This document shows, one piece after another, positions 7,629-15,938 of a stretch of 29,417 bases of DNA. The number at the start of each line of letters is the position of its first letter. The stretch's first letter is position 1. The position numbers and the translations under genes are program-made. The notes below the pieces were generated by a model. It saw only the letters and a program-made list of their open reading frames with translations. It was not told the origin of the DNA and ran no database searches. The stretch is from positions 1 to 29,417 of the forward strand of contig JAZQOM010000003.1 of NCBI GenBank assembly GCA_045627885.1, given 5' to 3'. This DNA comes from CALCTE01 sp045627885. GTDB taxonomy: Bacteria; Bacillota; Clostridia; Oscillospirales; CAG-272.

Positions 7629-9236
7629 TTATTTCTTGTTGCCGAACAGACCGCGGATTATCGCGGACGCACCGGAACGCATTACCGACGAAAGGGCGTT
7701 CCTTGCGGCGCGCTTGCCCATTGTTGCGGCGTCTACCTTTTTTCCTCCCGCTAATGAATTGACTATGTTTGTGCTTATTGAGCTCGATATGGACGAGGTT
7801 ACGCTTGTAGCCGCTTTTTTGGCGGTGTTTTTAATCTCGTTTTTCTTCTTTTTGGACTTCTTTTCTTTTTCCTTTGACGCCGCTTTTTCTTCCTTTTCCC
7901 TCTGCTTTGCGGCTTTGGCTTCTTCGGCTTCCTGCTCTTTCTCCTGCTCGAGCTGTGCCGTCGCGCGCTCGAGTATCTCGTATGCCGATTCTCTGTCAAC
8001 CGTATTGCGGTACTTTAAGTCGAATTCGTCCGCGACGATTATCGCGTTTACGCTCTCGTCGTCCGCCTGCCCCATAAGGCCCTGCGGCGGCAGAATGAAC
8101 GCCCTCTCGACGATGTTCGGTATTCCCTTTTCGTCAAGCATACTCACAAGCGCCTCGCCGACGCCCAAAGAGGTAAGCGCCTCTTTGGTGTTAAAGGCGG
8201 GATTTGCCCTGAACGCCTCGGCGGTCGCCTTGAGCGCCTTCTGCTCCGCGGGAGTGTAGGCGCGAAGTGCGTGCTGTATTCTGTTGGAAAGCTGTGCAAG
8301 AACCTCGTCGGGAATATCGGACGGGCTCTGGCTGATAAAATAGATTCCCACTCCCTTTGAGCGTATGAGCTTTACAACCTGAACTATCTTCTGCACAAGC
8401 GCTTTGGGCGCATCGTCAAAGAGAAGATGTGCTTCGTCGAAGAAGAATATCATTCTCGGCTTCGGGAGGTCGCCGACCTCGGGGAGCCTTTCGTAAAGCT
8501 CCGTCATCATCCACAAAAGGAATGTCGCGTAAACCGTCGGGCTCTGAATGAGCTTTGTGCTGTTGAGTATGTTGATATATCCCCTGCCGCTTATGTCTGT
8601 GCGCATCCAATCCGTTATGTCAAGCGCGGGCTCGCCGAAGAACTGTTCTCCGCCCTCGTCCTCAAATTTGAGCAAGGCTCTCTGTATCGCGCCGACCGAC
8701 GCGGTAGAAACATTACCGTACGAAACGGTGAATTCCTCTTTGTTGTCGGCAACATATTTGAGCATGGCGCGCAAATCCTTCAAATCCAAGAGAAGAAGTC
8801 CGTTGTCGTCGGCAACTCTGAACGCTATGTTCAAAACTCCCTCCTGCACCTCGGAAAGTCCCAGAAGCCTTGCAAAAAGCACGGGGCCCATATCCGATAC
8901 GGTGACGCGGACGGGATGTCCCTTTTTACCGAAAATATCCCAGAATCTCGTCGGATAGCTCTTGTATTCAAAGCCCTCTATTCCGAAGCGGGCTATGCGC
9001 TCGCGCATATTCTCGTTGTCTTCGCCCTTTTTGCACATTCCGGAGATATCTCCCTTGACATCAGCAAGGAACACCGGAACGCCCATATCGGAAAACGACT
9101 CTGCAAGCACCTTCATCGTGACGGTTTTACCCGTGCCCGTAGCGCCCGCGATAAGTCCGTGGCGGTTCGCCATCTGCGGAAGCAGCGTTATTTTTTTGTC
9201 GGATTTTGCAAGCCATATACTGTTGTTTTCAAACAT
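7629..9236 (-). CDS. HerA/YjgR-like ATPase (DUF853)
   Basis: This 535-residue P-loop NTPase of the FtsK/HerA superfamily belongs to the DUF853 (YjgR) group. Visible features: NRHGLIAGATGTGKT with the Walker A motif at residues 31-38; FLADVKGDISG; MIFFFDEAHLLFD as Walker B; and the sensor-like YFISQSPSDIP and LSNRIQHALRAYTP that mark this family. After about residue 430 comes a Glu/Lys/Ala-rich coiled-coil, then a Ser/Ala/Gly-rich tail ending in GLFGNKK. I use ATG 9236 rather than the in-frame ATG 9269, because AAGGAG lies nine bases before 9236 and the family begins close to it. The cellular role of this family is poorly known. It is first in a three-gene operon whose other members are membrane or surface proteins. 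Confidence 0.9.
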   Translation of the reverse strand: MFENNSIWLAKSDKKITLLPQMANRHGLIAGATGTGKTVTMKVLAESFSDMGVPVFLADVKGDISGMCKKGEDNENMRERIARFGIEGFEYKSYPTRFWDIFGKKGHPVRVTVSDMGPVLFARLLGLSEVQEGVLNIAFRVADDNGLLLLDLKDLRAMLKYVADNKEEFTVSYGNVSTASVGAIQRALLKFEDEGGEQFFGEPALDITDWMRTDISGRGYINILNSTKLIQSPTVYATFLLWMMTELYERLPEVGDLPKPRMIFFFDEAHLLFDDAPKALVQKIVQVVKLIRSKGVGIYFISQSPSDIPDEVLAQLSNRIQHALRAYTPAEQKALKATAEAFRANPAFNTKEALTSLGVGEALVSMLDEKGIPNIVERAFILPPQGLMGQADDESVNAIIVADEFDLKYRNTVDRESAYEILERATAQLEQEKEQEAEEAKAAKQREKEEKAASKEKEKKSKKKKNEIKNTAKKAATSVTSSISSSISTNIVNSLAGGKKVDAATMGKRAARNALSSVMRSGASAIIRGLFGNKK

Positions 9237-9277
9237 AAACGGAGACTCCTTTTTTCGATAAATCTTCATTTTTTATT

Positions 9278-9306
9278 ATTGTATCATAATATTTCGGTGT
9301 TTTCAA
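9278..9306 (-). promoter_or_regulatory. Sigma-A-type promoter for the HerA-like ATPase operon
   Basis: On the minus strand, TTGAAA (9306-9301) and TACAAT (9283-9278) are separated by 17 bases. They lie about 42 bases before the chosen start at 9236. If transcription starts about seven bases downstream, near 9271, ATG 9269 would be almost leaderless, which further supports 9236 as the start. Confidence 0.72.
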
Positions 9307-9331
9307 CAGATTTCCGATAGCTTTTGCGCGA

Positions 9332-9359
9332 TTGACTTTCATATTTATTCTGCTATAAT
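9332..9359 (+). promoter_or_regulatory. Extended -10 promoter for the clostripain-family gene
   Basis: TTGACT (9332-9337) and a perfect TATAAT (9354-9359) are separated by 16 bases, and TGC just before the -10 box gives an extended -10 element. It is divergent from the HerA-operon promoter. The ATG is 38 bases further on. Confidence 0.75.
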
Positions 9360-9396
9360 AAAATAAACGATTCATTTGAAAGGCAAGGGAATTTTT

Positions 9397-11844
9397 ATGA
9401 ATAACGGACAAAGACCTCACAGCCGTCCGAAATCGGTCGGAAGCGGCAGAGCAAGCGTAGGCGGCGGCAGAAGAATAAATACCGGCTCGCGCCCCGTCGG
9501 AAACGGCGGCAGACCGTCCGGAGTGAGCTTCGGCTCCTCGGGAGGCGGAAGCTCGGGCGGCGGAGGCTATCGCGGCTTCGGATTTTTCGGCGGAGGCGGC
9601 GGAGGCAAAAAATTCAGCCTTAAGTCGATTCTGATATTTGCATTGGTTGTCATTGTTCTTCTTGTCGTTTTCACAAAATGCGGCGGCGGACTCTTTTCGC
9701 AAAACGGCGGAATCGGCGGCTTCGGCGACATAAGTCAACCCTCATACACAAACTCCTATGAAGACGACGGCGACGCATCGTATACAAGCCCCGATTACAG
9801 CGTATCGCCGCTTGCGAGAGAAAAATATTTTTCTTGCGAAGATTCCGACGGCACGGTTACCGTTATGATTTATATGTGCGGCACCGACCTCGAATCGAAG
9901 TACGGAATGGCAACCAAGGACATAAAGGAAATGCTTGCGGCAAAGCTTTCCGAAAAAATAAACATCGTCATTGAGACGGGCGGCTGTTCCGATTGGAAAA
10001 ACGACGCCTTTTCGAGCTCCGTAAACCAGATATACAACATCGGCAAGGACGGACTGACAAGGCTTTCCGACAACTTCGGAACGCTTGCGATGACCGACCC
10101 GAAAAACCTGACGAAATTTATAAATTTCTGCAAGGACAAATACAAAAACAGCAGAAAAATTCTCATTTTGTGGGACCACGGCGGCGGCTCCGTATCGGGT
10201 TACGGCTATGACGAAAAAAATCCCGGCTCATCGTCAATGACGCTTGCAAAAATAGACGCTGCGCTCTCTGCCGCAAATTGCAAATTCGATGTAATCGGCT
10301 TTGACGCCTGCCTTATGGCGACGCTTGAAACCGCGCTCGTATGCGACGGATACGCGGATTATCTTATCGCTTCGGAGGAAACCGAACCCGGAACGGGCTG
10401 GTATTACACAAACTTTCTTACCGAGCTTGCGAAAGACCCCACTATGTCGACCGTAAAGCTCTCGCAGATTATCGTTGACGACTTTGTATCGGCAAGCAGA
10501 GGCGAAAGCCCGAGCGCAAAGGTCACGCTTTCGGCGGTTGACCTTTCCGAGCTTCATTCCGTCGTTCCGTCGGCACTGACCGACTTCGCGCAGTCAACAA
10601 ACGAAATGATTCGCGCAAACGATTATGCGTCGGTATCCGCTGCCCGTGCGGGCGCTCGCCAGTTCTCCGAGAAAAATAAGCTTAATCAGGTTGACCTCGC
10701 TGACCTCGCAAGCAGAATCGGCACGGCTGACGCAAAGGAGCTTGCGTCGGCTGTAAAAGGCAGCGTAAAATATAATCGCTCCACCATTTCAAGAGCAAAC
10801 GGCTTGAGCATCTACTTCCCGTACGAAACCACGAAAACCGTATCGAGCGCCATCGCGTCGTATGACGCGATAGGCTTCCCCGACGAATACGCAAAGTGCA
10901 TAAAGAGCTTTGCAAGCCTTGAGCTCGGCGGTCAGGTCGCCGCGGCGGCTTCGCAGACTAACGGCTACGGCACGGGCGGCACCGATATTCTCGGCGCGCT
11001 TTTGGGCTCCGTTGCACAGGGCTCATCCACATCGCCCGTCGACGCTCTGCTCGGCAGCTTCATTCAGGGCGGCTCGTCCGCCGCAGGCTACGGAATGGAC
11101 GCAGGCTCGGTACTTAGTCTGCTCTCCGGCTTCTCGGGACTTTCCGCAAGGGAAATTCCCTCCGGCTACGAATGGATAGACAAGGAGCTCATCGCGGATA
11201 ATGCGGAAAGCATAGCGCAAAACTTCATTGACCCGTCACACATAGTCGCAAGTCAAAAGGGCGGAAAGAGAGTCCTCGAGCTTGGCGAAGACGAGTGGCA
11301 GCTCATAGAAAAGGTGCAGTTGAGCCTTTACGCCGAGGACGGCGACGGATATCTTGACCTCGGACTTGACAATGTTGCCGAATATACGGAAGACGGTGAC
11401 CTCATTCTCGATTGGGACGGTTCGTGGCTTACCGTAGGCGGAAATGTCTGTGCATACTATCTTGTATCCGACACGGAAAACGCCGACGGCTCGTGGACAA
11501 CGATAGGCAGAATTCCGGCAATTCTCAATGAAAAGCTCGTAAACCTGCGCGTCGTATTTGATAAAAAGCACCCCGAGGGCGTGATAACGGGAGCGTATCC
11601 GCTCTTTGACGATTCGCTCGGAGTGGAAGCAAAGGGCGATATTCCCGTTCAAAAGGGAGACACGCTCGAATTTATCTGCGACAGGTACAGTGCGGACGGA
11701 AGCTACGAGAATTCGTATTCGCTCGGCGCGGCGTTTACGGTTTCGCAAACGCTGAAGATAGAAAATCTTATGCTCGACGGAGCGGGATTTTCTCCGATGT
11801 ATATGCTCACGGATATATACGGAAACGACTTCTGGGTGAAATAA
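9397..11844 (+). CDS. Membrane-anchored clostripain-family cysteine peptidase (C11)
   Basis: The protein has 815 residues. Residues 1-70 are a low-complexity Gly/Ser/Arg region on the predicted cytoplasmic side. About 75-92 is a single membrane helix, followed by a Gly-rich linker. From about 150 the caspase-like clostripain fold begins (TVMIYMCGTDLES). The catalytic His is in LWDHGGG (His261) and the catalytic Cys in FDACLMA (Cys305). The SNGLSIYFPY-like motif (NGLSIYFPYE) supports the family. A second Gly/Ser/Ala-rich linker (~510-575) leads to a C-terminal domain of about 230 residues that I do not recognise. A protease exposed on the cell surface is the likely role, and its substrate is unknown. 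ATG 9397 follows AAGGGA; an in-frame TTG at 9376 is less likely. No clear terminator follows. Confidence 0.9.
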   Translation: MNNGQRPHSRPKSVGSGRASVGGGRRINTGSRPVGNGGRPSGVSFGSSGGGSSGGGGYRGFGFFGGGGGGKKFSLKSILIFALVVIVLLVVFTKCGGGLFSQNGGIGGFGDISQPSYTNSYEDDGDASYTSPDYSVSPLAREKYFSCEDSDGTVTVMIYMCGTDLESKYGMATKDIKEMLAAKLSEKINIVIETGGCSDWKNDAFSSSVNQIYNIGKDGLTRLSDNFGTLAMTDPKNLTKFINFCKDKYKNSRKILILWDHGGGSVSGYGYDEKNPGSSSMTLAKIDAALSAANCKFDVIGFDACLMATLETALVCDGYADYLIASEETEPGTGWYYTNFLTELAKDPTMSTVKLSQIIVDDFVSASRGESPSAKVTLSAVDLSELHSVVPSALTDFAQSTNEMIRANDYASVSAARAGARQFSEKNKLNQVDLADLASRIGTADAKELASAVKGSVKYNRSTISRANGLSIYFPYETTKTVSSAIASYDAIGFPDEYAKCIKSFASLELGGQVAAAASQTNGYGTGGTDILGALLGSVAQGSSTSPVDALLGSFIQGGSSAAGYGMDAGSVLSLLSGFSGLSAREIPSGYEWIDKELIADNAESIAQNFIDPSHIVASQKGGKRVLELGEDEWQLIEKVQLSLYAEDGDGYLDLGLDNVAEYTEDGDLILDWDGSWLTVGGNVCAYYLVSDTENADGSWTTIGRIPAILNEKLVNLRVVFDKKHPEGVITGAYPLFDDSLGVEAKGDIPVQKGDTLEFICDRYSADGSYENSYSLGAAFTVSQTLKIENLMLDGAGFSPMYMLTDIYGNDFWVK

Positions 11845-11867
11845 AGGAAGCGCGGCAAGAGCGCGAA

Positions 11868-11915
11868 AACAGAACTGCAGCCACAAAACAAGGCTGCAAC
11901 CACAAAGCAGAACTG
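11868..11915 (+). repeat. Short degenerate repeat after the peptidase gene
   Basis: CAGAACTG occurs at the start and end of the stretch, with related CTGCAGCCACAAAA and CTGCAACCACAAAG units between. It sits just before GC falls at about 11,930. It may be a degraded insertion boundary or the decayed end of a gene, and I cannot tell which. Confidence 0.35.
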
Positions 11916-11935
11916 ACCCGATAACAGGAGAGCAT

Positions 11936-12214
11936 ATTGCAGCACCATTGATTTCCGATTTTTCTTTACTTGCTGTAGATTTATACCAAAGAACCGGAAA
12001 GCATGAATTTGTTTTTGTAAATCCAGATAAAATATCTCATTCTCCTGAATATCCAAATCATTTATACCAAAATTACATTATTGACATTCTCATTCCCGGC
12101 AAAAAAGACGAATTGACAATTTGTTACCCTTGGTATTCAGACATAAATAAATGTATTAACGAAACCGCTCCTCGGACAGTCGAATACGACGAATCGCAAT
12201 TGAATCATAGATAA
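11936..12214 (+). pseudogene. Unrecognised AT-rich ORF, probably a gene remnant
   Basis: The frame encodes about 90 residues and has an ordinary protein-like composition (for example KHEFVFVNPDKISH and NYIIDILIPGKKDE). It has no convincing start. AGGAG at 11926-11930 precedes an in-frame ATT at 11936, and the first conventional start is TTG 11948. I do not recognise the family. It is AT-rich unlike both flanks, and a long hairpin follows eight bases after its stop. A truncated restriction-system fragment lies beyond on the opposite strand. The most economical view is the surviving 3' part of an acquired gene; a short functional gene is possible. Confidence 0.4.
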
Positions 12215-12290
12215 TAAAATAAGCCCCTATACCATTTGTACTATCTGCACAATTTTTGGCAGTACAATATGTATAGGAGCTATTTTTTAT
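12215..12290. terminator. Long imperfect hairpin between convergent remnants
   Basis: AGCCCCTATAC...TTTGTACT pairs with AGTACAATAT...GTATAGGAGCT, and A- and T-rich ends flank both sides. The hairpin spans about 60 bases, with mismatches in the middle. It serves as a likely bidirectional terminator for the plus-strand remnant and the minus-strand target-recognition remnant that converge on it. Confidence 0.75.
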
Positions 12291-12294
12291 AGAA

Positions 12295-12849
12295 CTATTC
12301 CAATGATAATAATTTATTTGCTTCTATTTTCAAAGCAAATGCTTTTTTCATATTTGAAATAATATTGCTTTTCACTTGATTTGAATATTCCGGAATAATT
12401 ATGTTCAAAAAATCTTCGTGCGAAATCGTCGGAATAGCTGTGCCATATCTGTATTTTCTTACCTGAACTCTAAAAGCTTCCGAATTGAAGAAATGCAAAA
12501 GAAGATATGGGGAACATTGTTTTGCATTTATTACAATTAGACCATTAGTGCATATACAGCCATCGTATTCCTTTGTTACAATGGCTTTTGCGTTCCACAG
12601 CGACCCTATTGAGCTTCCGGCAATAGCAACTATTATTTGATGTAAATCTCCGCTCCGGTTTTTCCTATTCGATTTCACCTGTGCTTCTTTTCTTTCCGCT
12701 CCGTCTTTTGTTATCCGAGTCACCTCGCCTATTTTTGTCGAATTATGTCGTAATTCAATGTAATTTGACAGATATATATGTAATTTGTCACTATTTTTTT
12801 GACAAATCCTCGCTGTGCCTGCGACAGAGAGTGATATTATTCGATTACA
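12295..12849 (-). pseudogene. Truncated target-recognition domain (HsdS-like, type I restriction)
   Basis: The minus-strand frame is open from 12849 to the stop at 12295 (about 184 residues). It matches the pattern of a DNA methylase specificity/TRD domain: VAGTARICQKNSDKLHIYLS, then IVAIAGSSIGSLW, DGCICTNGLIVI, YLLLHFFNSEAF and the diagnostic YGTAIPTISHEDFLNIIIP, ending in a helix typical of HsdS conserved regions. There is no plausible start at the 5' end. The first GTG (12723) would remove half of the domain, and a stop codon sits at 12852. HsdS is normally about 400 residues with two TRDs, so this is a 3' fragment. No hsdM or hsdR is nearby. The AT-rich composition supports foreign origin. 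Confidence 0.75.
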
Positions 12850-12873
12850 TCACCTTTTTCGGAGGACAAATTT

Positions 12874-13161
12874 ATGAACGAACACACCTTTCCGATATCG
12901 GAAATATTCCGCAAAGAAAGCAAAAGCGTCTATTGCTACCGCCTTTTTCGCTCCGTCGTATGCAGGGAGGGCTTTTTTCTCGAGCTCTATTCCGTCACCG
13001 TCTCGGAGCGCGACGACAAAGGCGAACAGAGCTGCCTTTTGTGCGATGTCGCGGAAAGCAAATCAAAAGCTCTTTCCATAATGCAAACGCTCGCCGAAAT
13101 CACCGTGTCACCATGCCACGCCGAGGAAATTTTCTCCGAAATTTCGCTTTTGTACGAATAA
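12874..13161 (+). CDS. DUF6514 family small protein
   Basis: The 95-residue protein follows CGGAGGACAAATTT. Its layout, with a YCYRLFRSVV strand, Y.VTVSERDD.GE, D.AESKSKAL and a closing SPCHAEEIFSEI helix, fits the small clostridial DUF6514 family. It is a soluble cytoplasmic protein of unknown function. Its start region directly abuts the truncated HsdS-like fragment, so its original promoter may have been altered by that event; I find no convincing promoter. galE follows from its own consensus promoter. Confidence 0.75.
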   Translation: MNEHTFPISEIFRKESKSVYCYRLFRSVVCREGFFLELYSVTVSERDDKGEQSCLLCDVAESKSKALSIMQTLAEITVSPCHAEEIFSEISLLYE

Positions 13162-13176
13162 AAATCCGCTTTTTTG

Positions 13177-13205
13177 TTGACAAAAGCGTCAATCCGAATT
13201 ATTAT
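13177..13205 (+). promoter_or_regulatory. Sigma-A promoter for galE-eda-kdgK
   Basis: A perfect TTGACA (13177-13182) and TATTAT (13200-13205) are separated by 17 bases. They lie 35 bases before the galE start and 15 bases after the DUF6514 stop. Confidence 0.78.
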
Positions 13206-13239
13206 ATAAGAGGACAAATATATTGAGGAGAGAAGCGAT

Positions 13240-14241
13240 TTGAAAATTCTCGTAACCGGCGGTGCCGGTTTTATCGGTTCACACTGTTGCGTTGAGCTTA
13301 TTGAATCGGGTTATGAACCCGTCATAGCCGATAATTTCTGCAACTCGTCTCCGACGGTTGTGGACGGCATCGAAAAAATAACGGGCAAGCGTCCGCAGCT
13401 TTACGAATGTGATGTCTGCGACAAAGATGCTTTGCGAAAAATCTTCTCCGAAAACAAGATTGAGGCGGTCATTCATTTTGCCGGACTCAAAGCCGTCGGA
13501 GAAAGCGTGAAAATTCCCATTAAATACTACGAAAACAACCTTATTTCGTCTCTTTCGCTCTGCGATGTGATGAAAGAATTCGGATGCAAGAACATCGTAT
13601 TTTCATCATCCGCTACAGTCTACGGAATGAACAACATCGCCCCGTTTGACGAAACAATGCCCACATCGGCAACAAATCCCTACGGCTGGACAAAGTATAT
13701 GATTGAGCGCATCTTGACCGACGCCGCGTTCACCGATACCGAGATGTCGGTCGTTCTTTTGAGGTATTTTAATCCGATTGGCGCTCACAAGAGCGGCATA
13801 ATCGGTGAAAATCCCAAAGGCATTCCCAACAATCTTATGCCTTACATAGCAAAAGTTGCGATAGGAGAGCTCGAAAGACTCAATGTATTCGGCAACGACT
13901 ATCCGACTCCGGACGGAACGGGTGTTCGCGACTACATTCATGTTGTAGACCTTGCAAAAGGGCACATCAAGGCGGTCGAATACGCGATGACTCACACGGG
14001 AACGGAAGCGATAAACCTCGGCACGGGCAAAGGCACAAGTGTTCTCGAGCTTGCCGACGCGTTTGAAAGAGTGAGCGGAGTAAAAATCAACCGCGTTATG
14101 GCTCCGAGGCGTCCCGGCGATATCGCCGTATGCTATGCAGGCACGGAAAAAGCGGAAAAGCTCCTCTCTTGGAAAGCACAATTCGGCATTGACGATATGT
14201 GCAGAGATACTTGGAATTTTATTAAAAATTATAAAGAATAA
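13240..14241 (+). CDS. galE: UDP-glucose 4-epimerase
   Basis: GalE interconverts UDP-glucose and UDP-galactose using bound NAD, in the cytoplasm. It belongs to the extended short-chain dehydrogenase family: the NAD-binding GGAGFIGS is near residue 7, the catalytic SSSATVYG serine is near 124, and YGWTK gives Tyr148 and Lys152. These match the Ser124/Tyr149/Lys153 triad of E. coli GalE. The length of 333 residues is normal. The start is TTG 13240, with AGGAG ending nine bases upstream. It heads a likely operon with eda 13 bases downstream. GalE feeds Leloir galactose use and supplies UDP-galactose for surface glycans. Its pairing with KDG-metabolism genes is somewhat unusual and may only reflect shared sugar use. 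Confidence 0.95.
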   Translation: MKILVTGGAGFIGSHCCVELIESGYEPVIADNFCNSSPTVVDGIEKITGKRPQLYECDVCDKDALRKIFSENKIEAVIHFAGLKAVGESVKIPIKYYENNLISSLSLCDVMKEFGCKNIVFSSSATVYGMNNIAPFDETMPTSATNPYGWTKYMIERILTDAAFTDTEMSVVLLRYFNPIGAHKSGIIGENPKGIPNNLMPYIAKVAIGELERLNVFGNDYPTPDGTGVRDYIHVVDLAKGHIKAVEYAMTHTGTEAINLGTGKGTSVLELADAFERVSGVKINRVMAPRRPGDIAVCYAGTEKAEKLLSWKAQFGIDDMCRDTWNFIKNYKE

Positions 14242-14254
14242 GGAAGGCGATTTT

Positions 14255-14899
14255 ATGGACAAGGAAACAGTTCTCACAAAAATCACGGAAACAGGCATCG
14301 TCGCCGTTGTCCGCGCAGACAGCGCAGATAAGGCAAAAAGAATCACGGAAGCCTGCATCAAGGGCGGAGTTCCGGCAATAGAGCTCACCTTCACCGTTCC
14401 CGCAGCGCATCATGTAATTGAGGAGCTTGCAAAAACCTACTCTCCCGACGAGATTATTCTCGGCGCAGGTACGGTTATGGACAGCGAGACCGCGAGAATT
14501 GCCATTCTCTCGGGCGCAAACTATGTCGTAAGCCCCTATTTCAACGAAGCACTCGTCAAGACCTGCAACCGTTACCGCACTGCGGTAATGCCCGGTGCCA
14601 TGACGCTCAAGGAAGTTGTTGAAGCTATGGAGGCAGGCGCCGACATAATCAAACTCTTCCCCGGCGAAGCATTCGGCCCCAGAATGATAAAGGCTATCAA
14701 CGGCCCCATTCCCTGCGCAAAGATTATGCCTACCGGCGGCGTTGATGTAGACAATGTCGGCGACTGGATTAAGGCAGGCGCAGTCGCAGTCGGAGTCGGC
14801 GGCGCTCTCACGGGCAGCGCAAAGAAAGGCGACTACGAAACCATAACAAAGCTCGGCAGAGAATTTGTAGAAAAGATTAAGGAGGCTCGCGCAAAATGA
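14255..14899 (+). CDS. eda: KDPG/KHG aldolase
   Basis: This class I aldolase splits 2-keto-3-deoxy-6-phosphogluconate into pyruvate and glyceraldehyde 3-phosphate, and may also act on 4-hydroxy-2-oxoglutarate. The Schiff-base lysine is Lys133 in ADIIKLFPGE. The general-base Glu is Glu43 in AIELTFTVP. PTGGV and the phosphate-binding GVGGAL region follow. The 214-residue length is typical. ATG 14255 follows AGGAAGG; an upstream in-frame start within galE is not supported. Its stop overlaps the kdgK start by four bases (ATGA), so the two are translationally coupled. Together they form the lower part of hexuronate (pectin/glucuronate) catabolism, converting KDG to central intermediates. No uronate isomerase or dehydratase is in the window. 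Confidence 0.95.
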   Translation: MDKETVLTKITETGIVAVVRADSADKAKRITEACIKGGVPAIELTFTVPAAHHVIEELAKTYSPDEIILGAGTVMDSETARIAILSGANYVVSPYFNEALVKTCNRYRTAVMPGAMTLKEVVEAMEAGADIIKLFPGEAFGPRMIKAINGPIPCAKIMPTGGVDVDNVGDWIKAGAVAVGVGGALTGSAKKGDYETITKLGREFVEKIKEARAK

Positions 14900-15924
14900 G
14901 CAAAGTAATAACACTCGGAGAAATAATGCTCCGCCTCAAATCCCCCGCATTTGAAAGATTTTTACAGTCACCCGACCTCGAAGCAACTTTCGGCGGCGGC
15001 GAAGCAAATGTAGCGGTTTCGCTCGCAAACTACGGTTGTGACGCGGCTTTCGTTACCGCGCTTCCCGACAACGCCGTTGCGGACGCCTGCGTAAGAGAGC
15101 TTAAAGGCTTCGGCGTAGACACAAGCTATATCGCACGCCAGGGCAACAGAATCGGCATCTACTTCTTGGAATCCGGCTCCAACCAGCGCCCCTCAAAGGT
15201 TATCTACGACCGCGCCGGCTCATCTATTGCAGAAGCTGATGCAAACACCTTTGATTTCGACAAGATTTTTGCAGACGCAAGCTGGTTCCACATTTCCGGC
15301 ATCACTCCCGCAATTTCAAAGAGCGCATCCGAGCTTTCGATAGCCGCAGTCAAGGCTGCAAAAGCTCACGGCGTAACCGTTTCCTGCGACCTCAACTATC
15401 GCAAGAATCTTTGGAAATACGGCGTCGAAGCAAAAGAGATAATGTCCGAGATTACAAAGTATGTCGATGTCGTAATAGCAAACGAGGAAGACTGCCAGAA
15501 GTCTTTGGGACTTGAAAACGGCGCGGCTGTTGAGAGCGGAAACCTCGATACCGCAAAGTATGAGCTTCTTATAAAGAAGGTCATCGAAAACTTCCCGAAT
15601 GTAAAGAAGGTTGCGATTACTCTTCGTGAGTCAAAGAGCGCAAACCACAACGACTGGTCTGCCTGCATCGGCGACGGCAAGGACTTCTATGTAAGCAAGA
15701 AGTATCACATCACCGATATCGTTGACAGAGTCGGCGGCGGCGACAGCTTCTCCGGCGGTCTCATCTACGGTCTTACCCACTACACAGACGACCACAAGGC
15801 TCTCGAATTTGCAGTTGCGGCAAGTGCTCTCAAGCACACGATTATCGGCGACTACAACCGTTGCACGGTAAAAGAAGTCGAGTCCCTTATGGGCGGCGAC
15901 GGCAGCGGCAGAGTTCAGAGATAA
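14896..15924 (+). CDS. kdgK: 2-keto-3-deoxygluconate kinase (PfkB family)
   Basis: This ribokinase-family enzyme phosphorylates KDG to KDPG, the substrate of the aldolase encoded just upstream. The family signatures are FGGGEANVAVSLANYG near the N-terminus and DRVGGGDSFSGGL near the C-terminus, where Asp283 is the catalytic base. The length of 342 residues is normal. The start ATG 14896 overlaps the eda stop (ATGA), so eda and kdgK are coupled. The assignment as KDG kinase rather than another sugar kinase rests mainly on the pairing with eda. A strong terminator follows 15 bases after the stop. Confidence 0.9.
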   Translation: MSKVITLGEIMLRLKSPAFERFLQSPDLEATFGGGEANVAVSLANYGCDAAFVTALPDNAVADACVRELKGFGVDTSYIARQGNRIGIYFLESGSNQRPSKVIYDRAGSSIAEADANTFDFDKIFADASWFHISGITPAISKSASELSIAAVKAAKAHGVTVSCDLNYRKNLWKYGVEAKEIMSEITKYVDVVIANEEDCQKSLGLENGAAVESGNLDTAKYELLIKKVIENFPNVKKVAITLRESKSANHNDWSACIGDGKDFYVSKKYHITDIVDRVGGGDSFSGGLIYGLTHYTDDHKALEFAVAASALKHTIIGDYNRCTVKEVESLMGGDGSGRVQR

Positions 15925-15938
15925 ATACAAGTTTATAA

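Noticed and set aside
8427..9320. A 297-codon plus-strand ORF opposite the HerA-like gene
   Set aside because: It is the antisense shadow of the DUF853 ATPase and overlaps that operon's promoter.
12783..12807. Inverted repeat ATTTGTCA-N9-TGACAAAT upstream of the DUF6514 gene, with TTGACA inside
   Set aside because: It could be an operator, but it lies inside the coding sequence of the HsdS-like remnant, no -10 box sits at a proper distance, and such AT-rich 8-mers can pair by chance.
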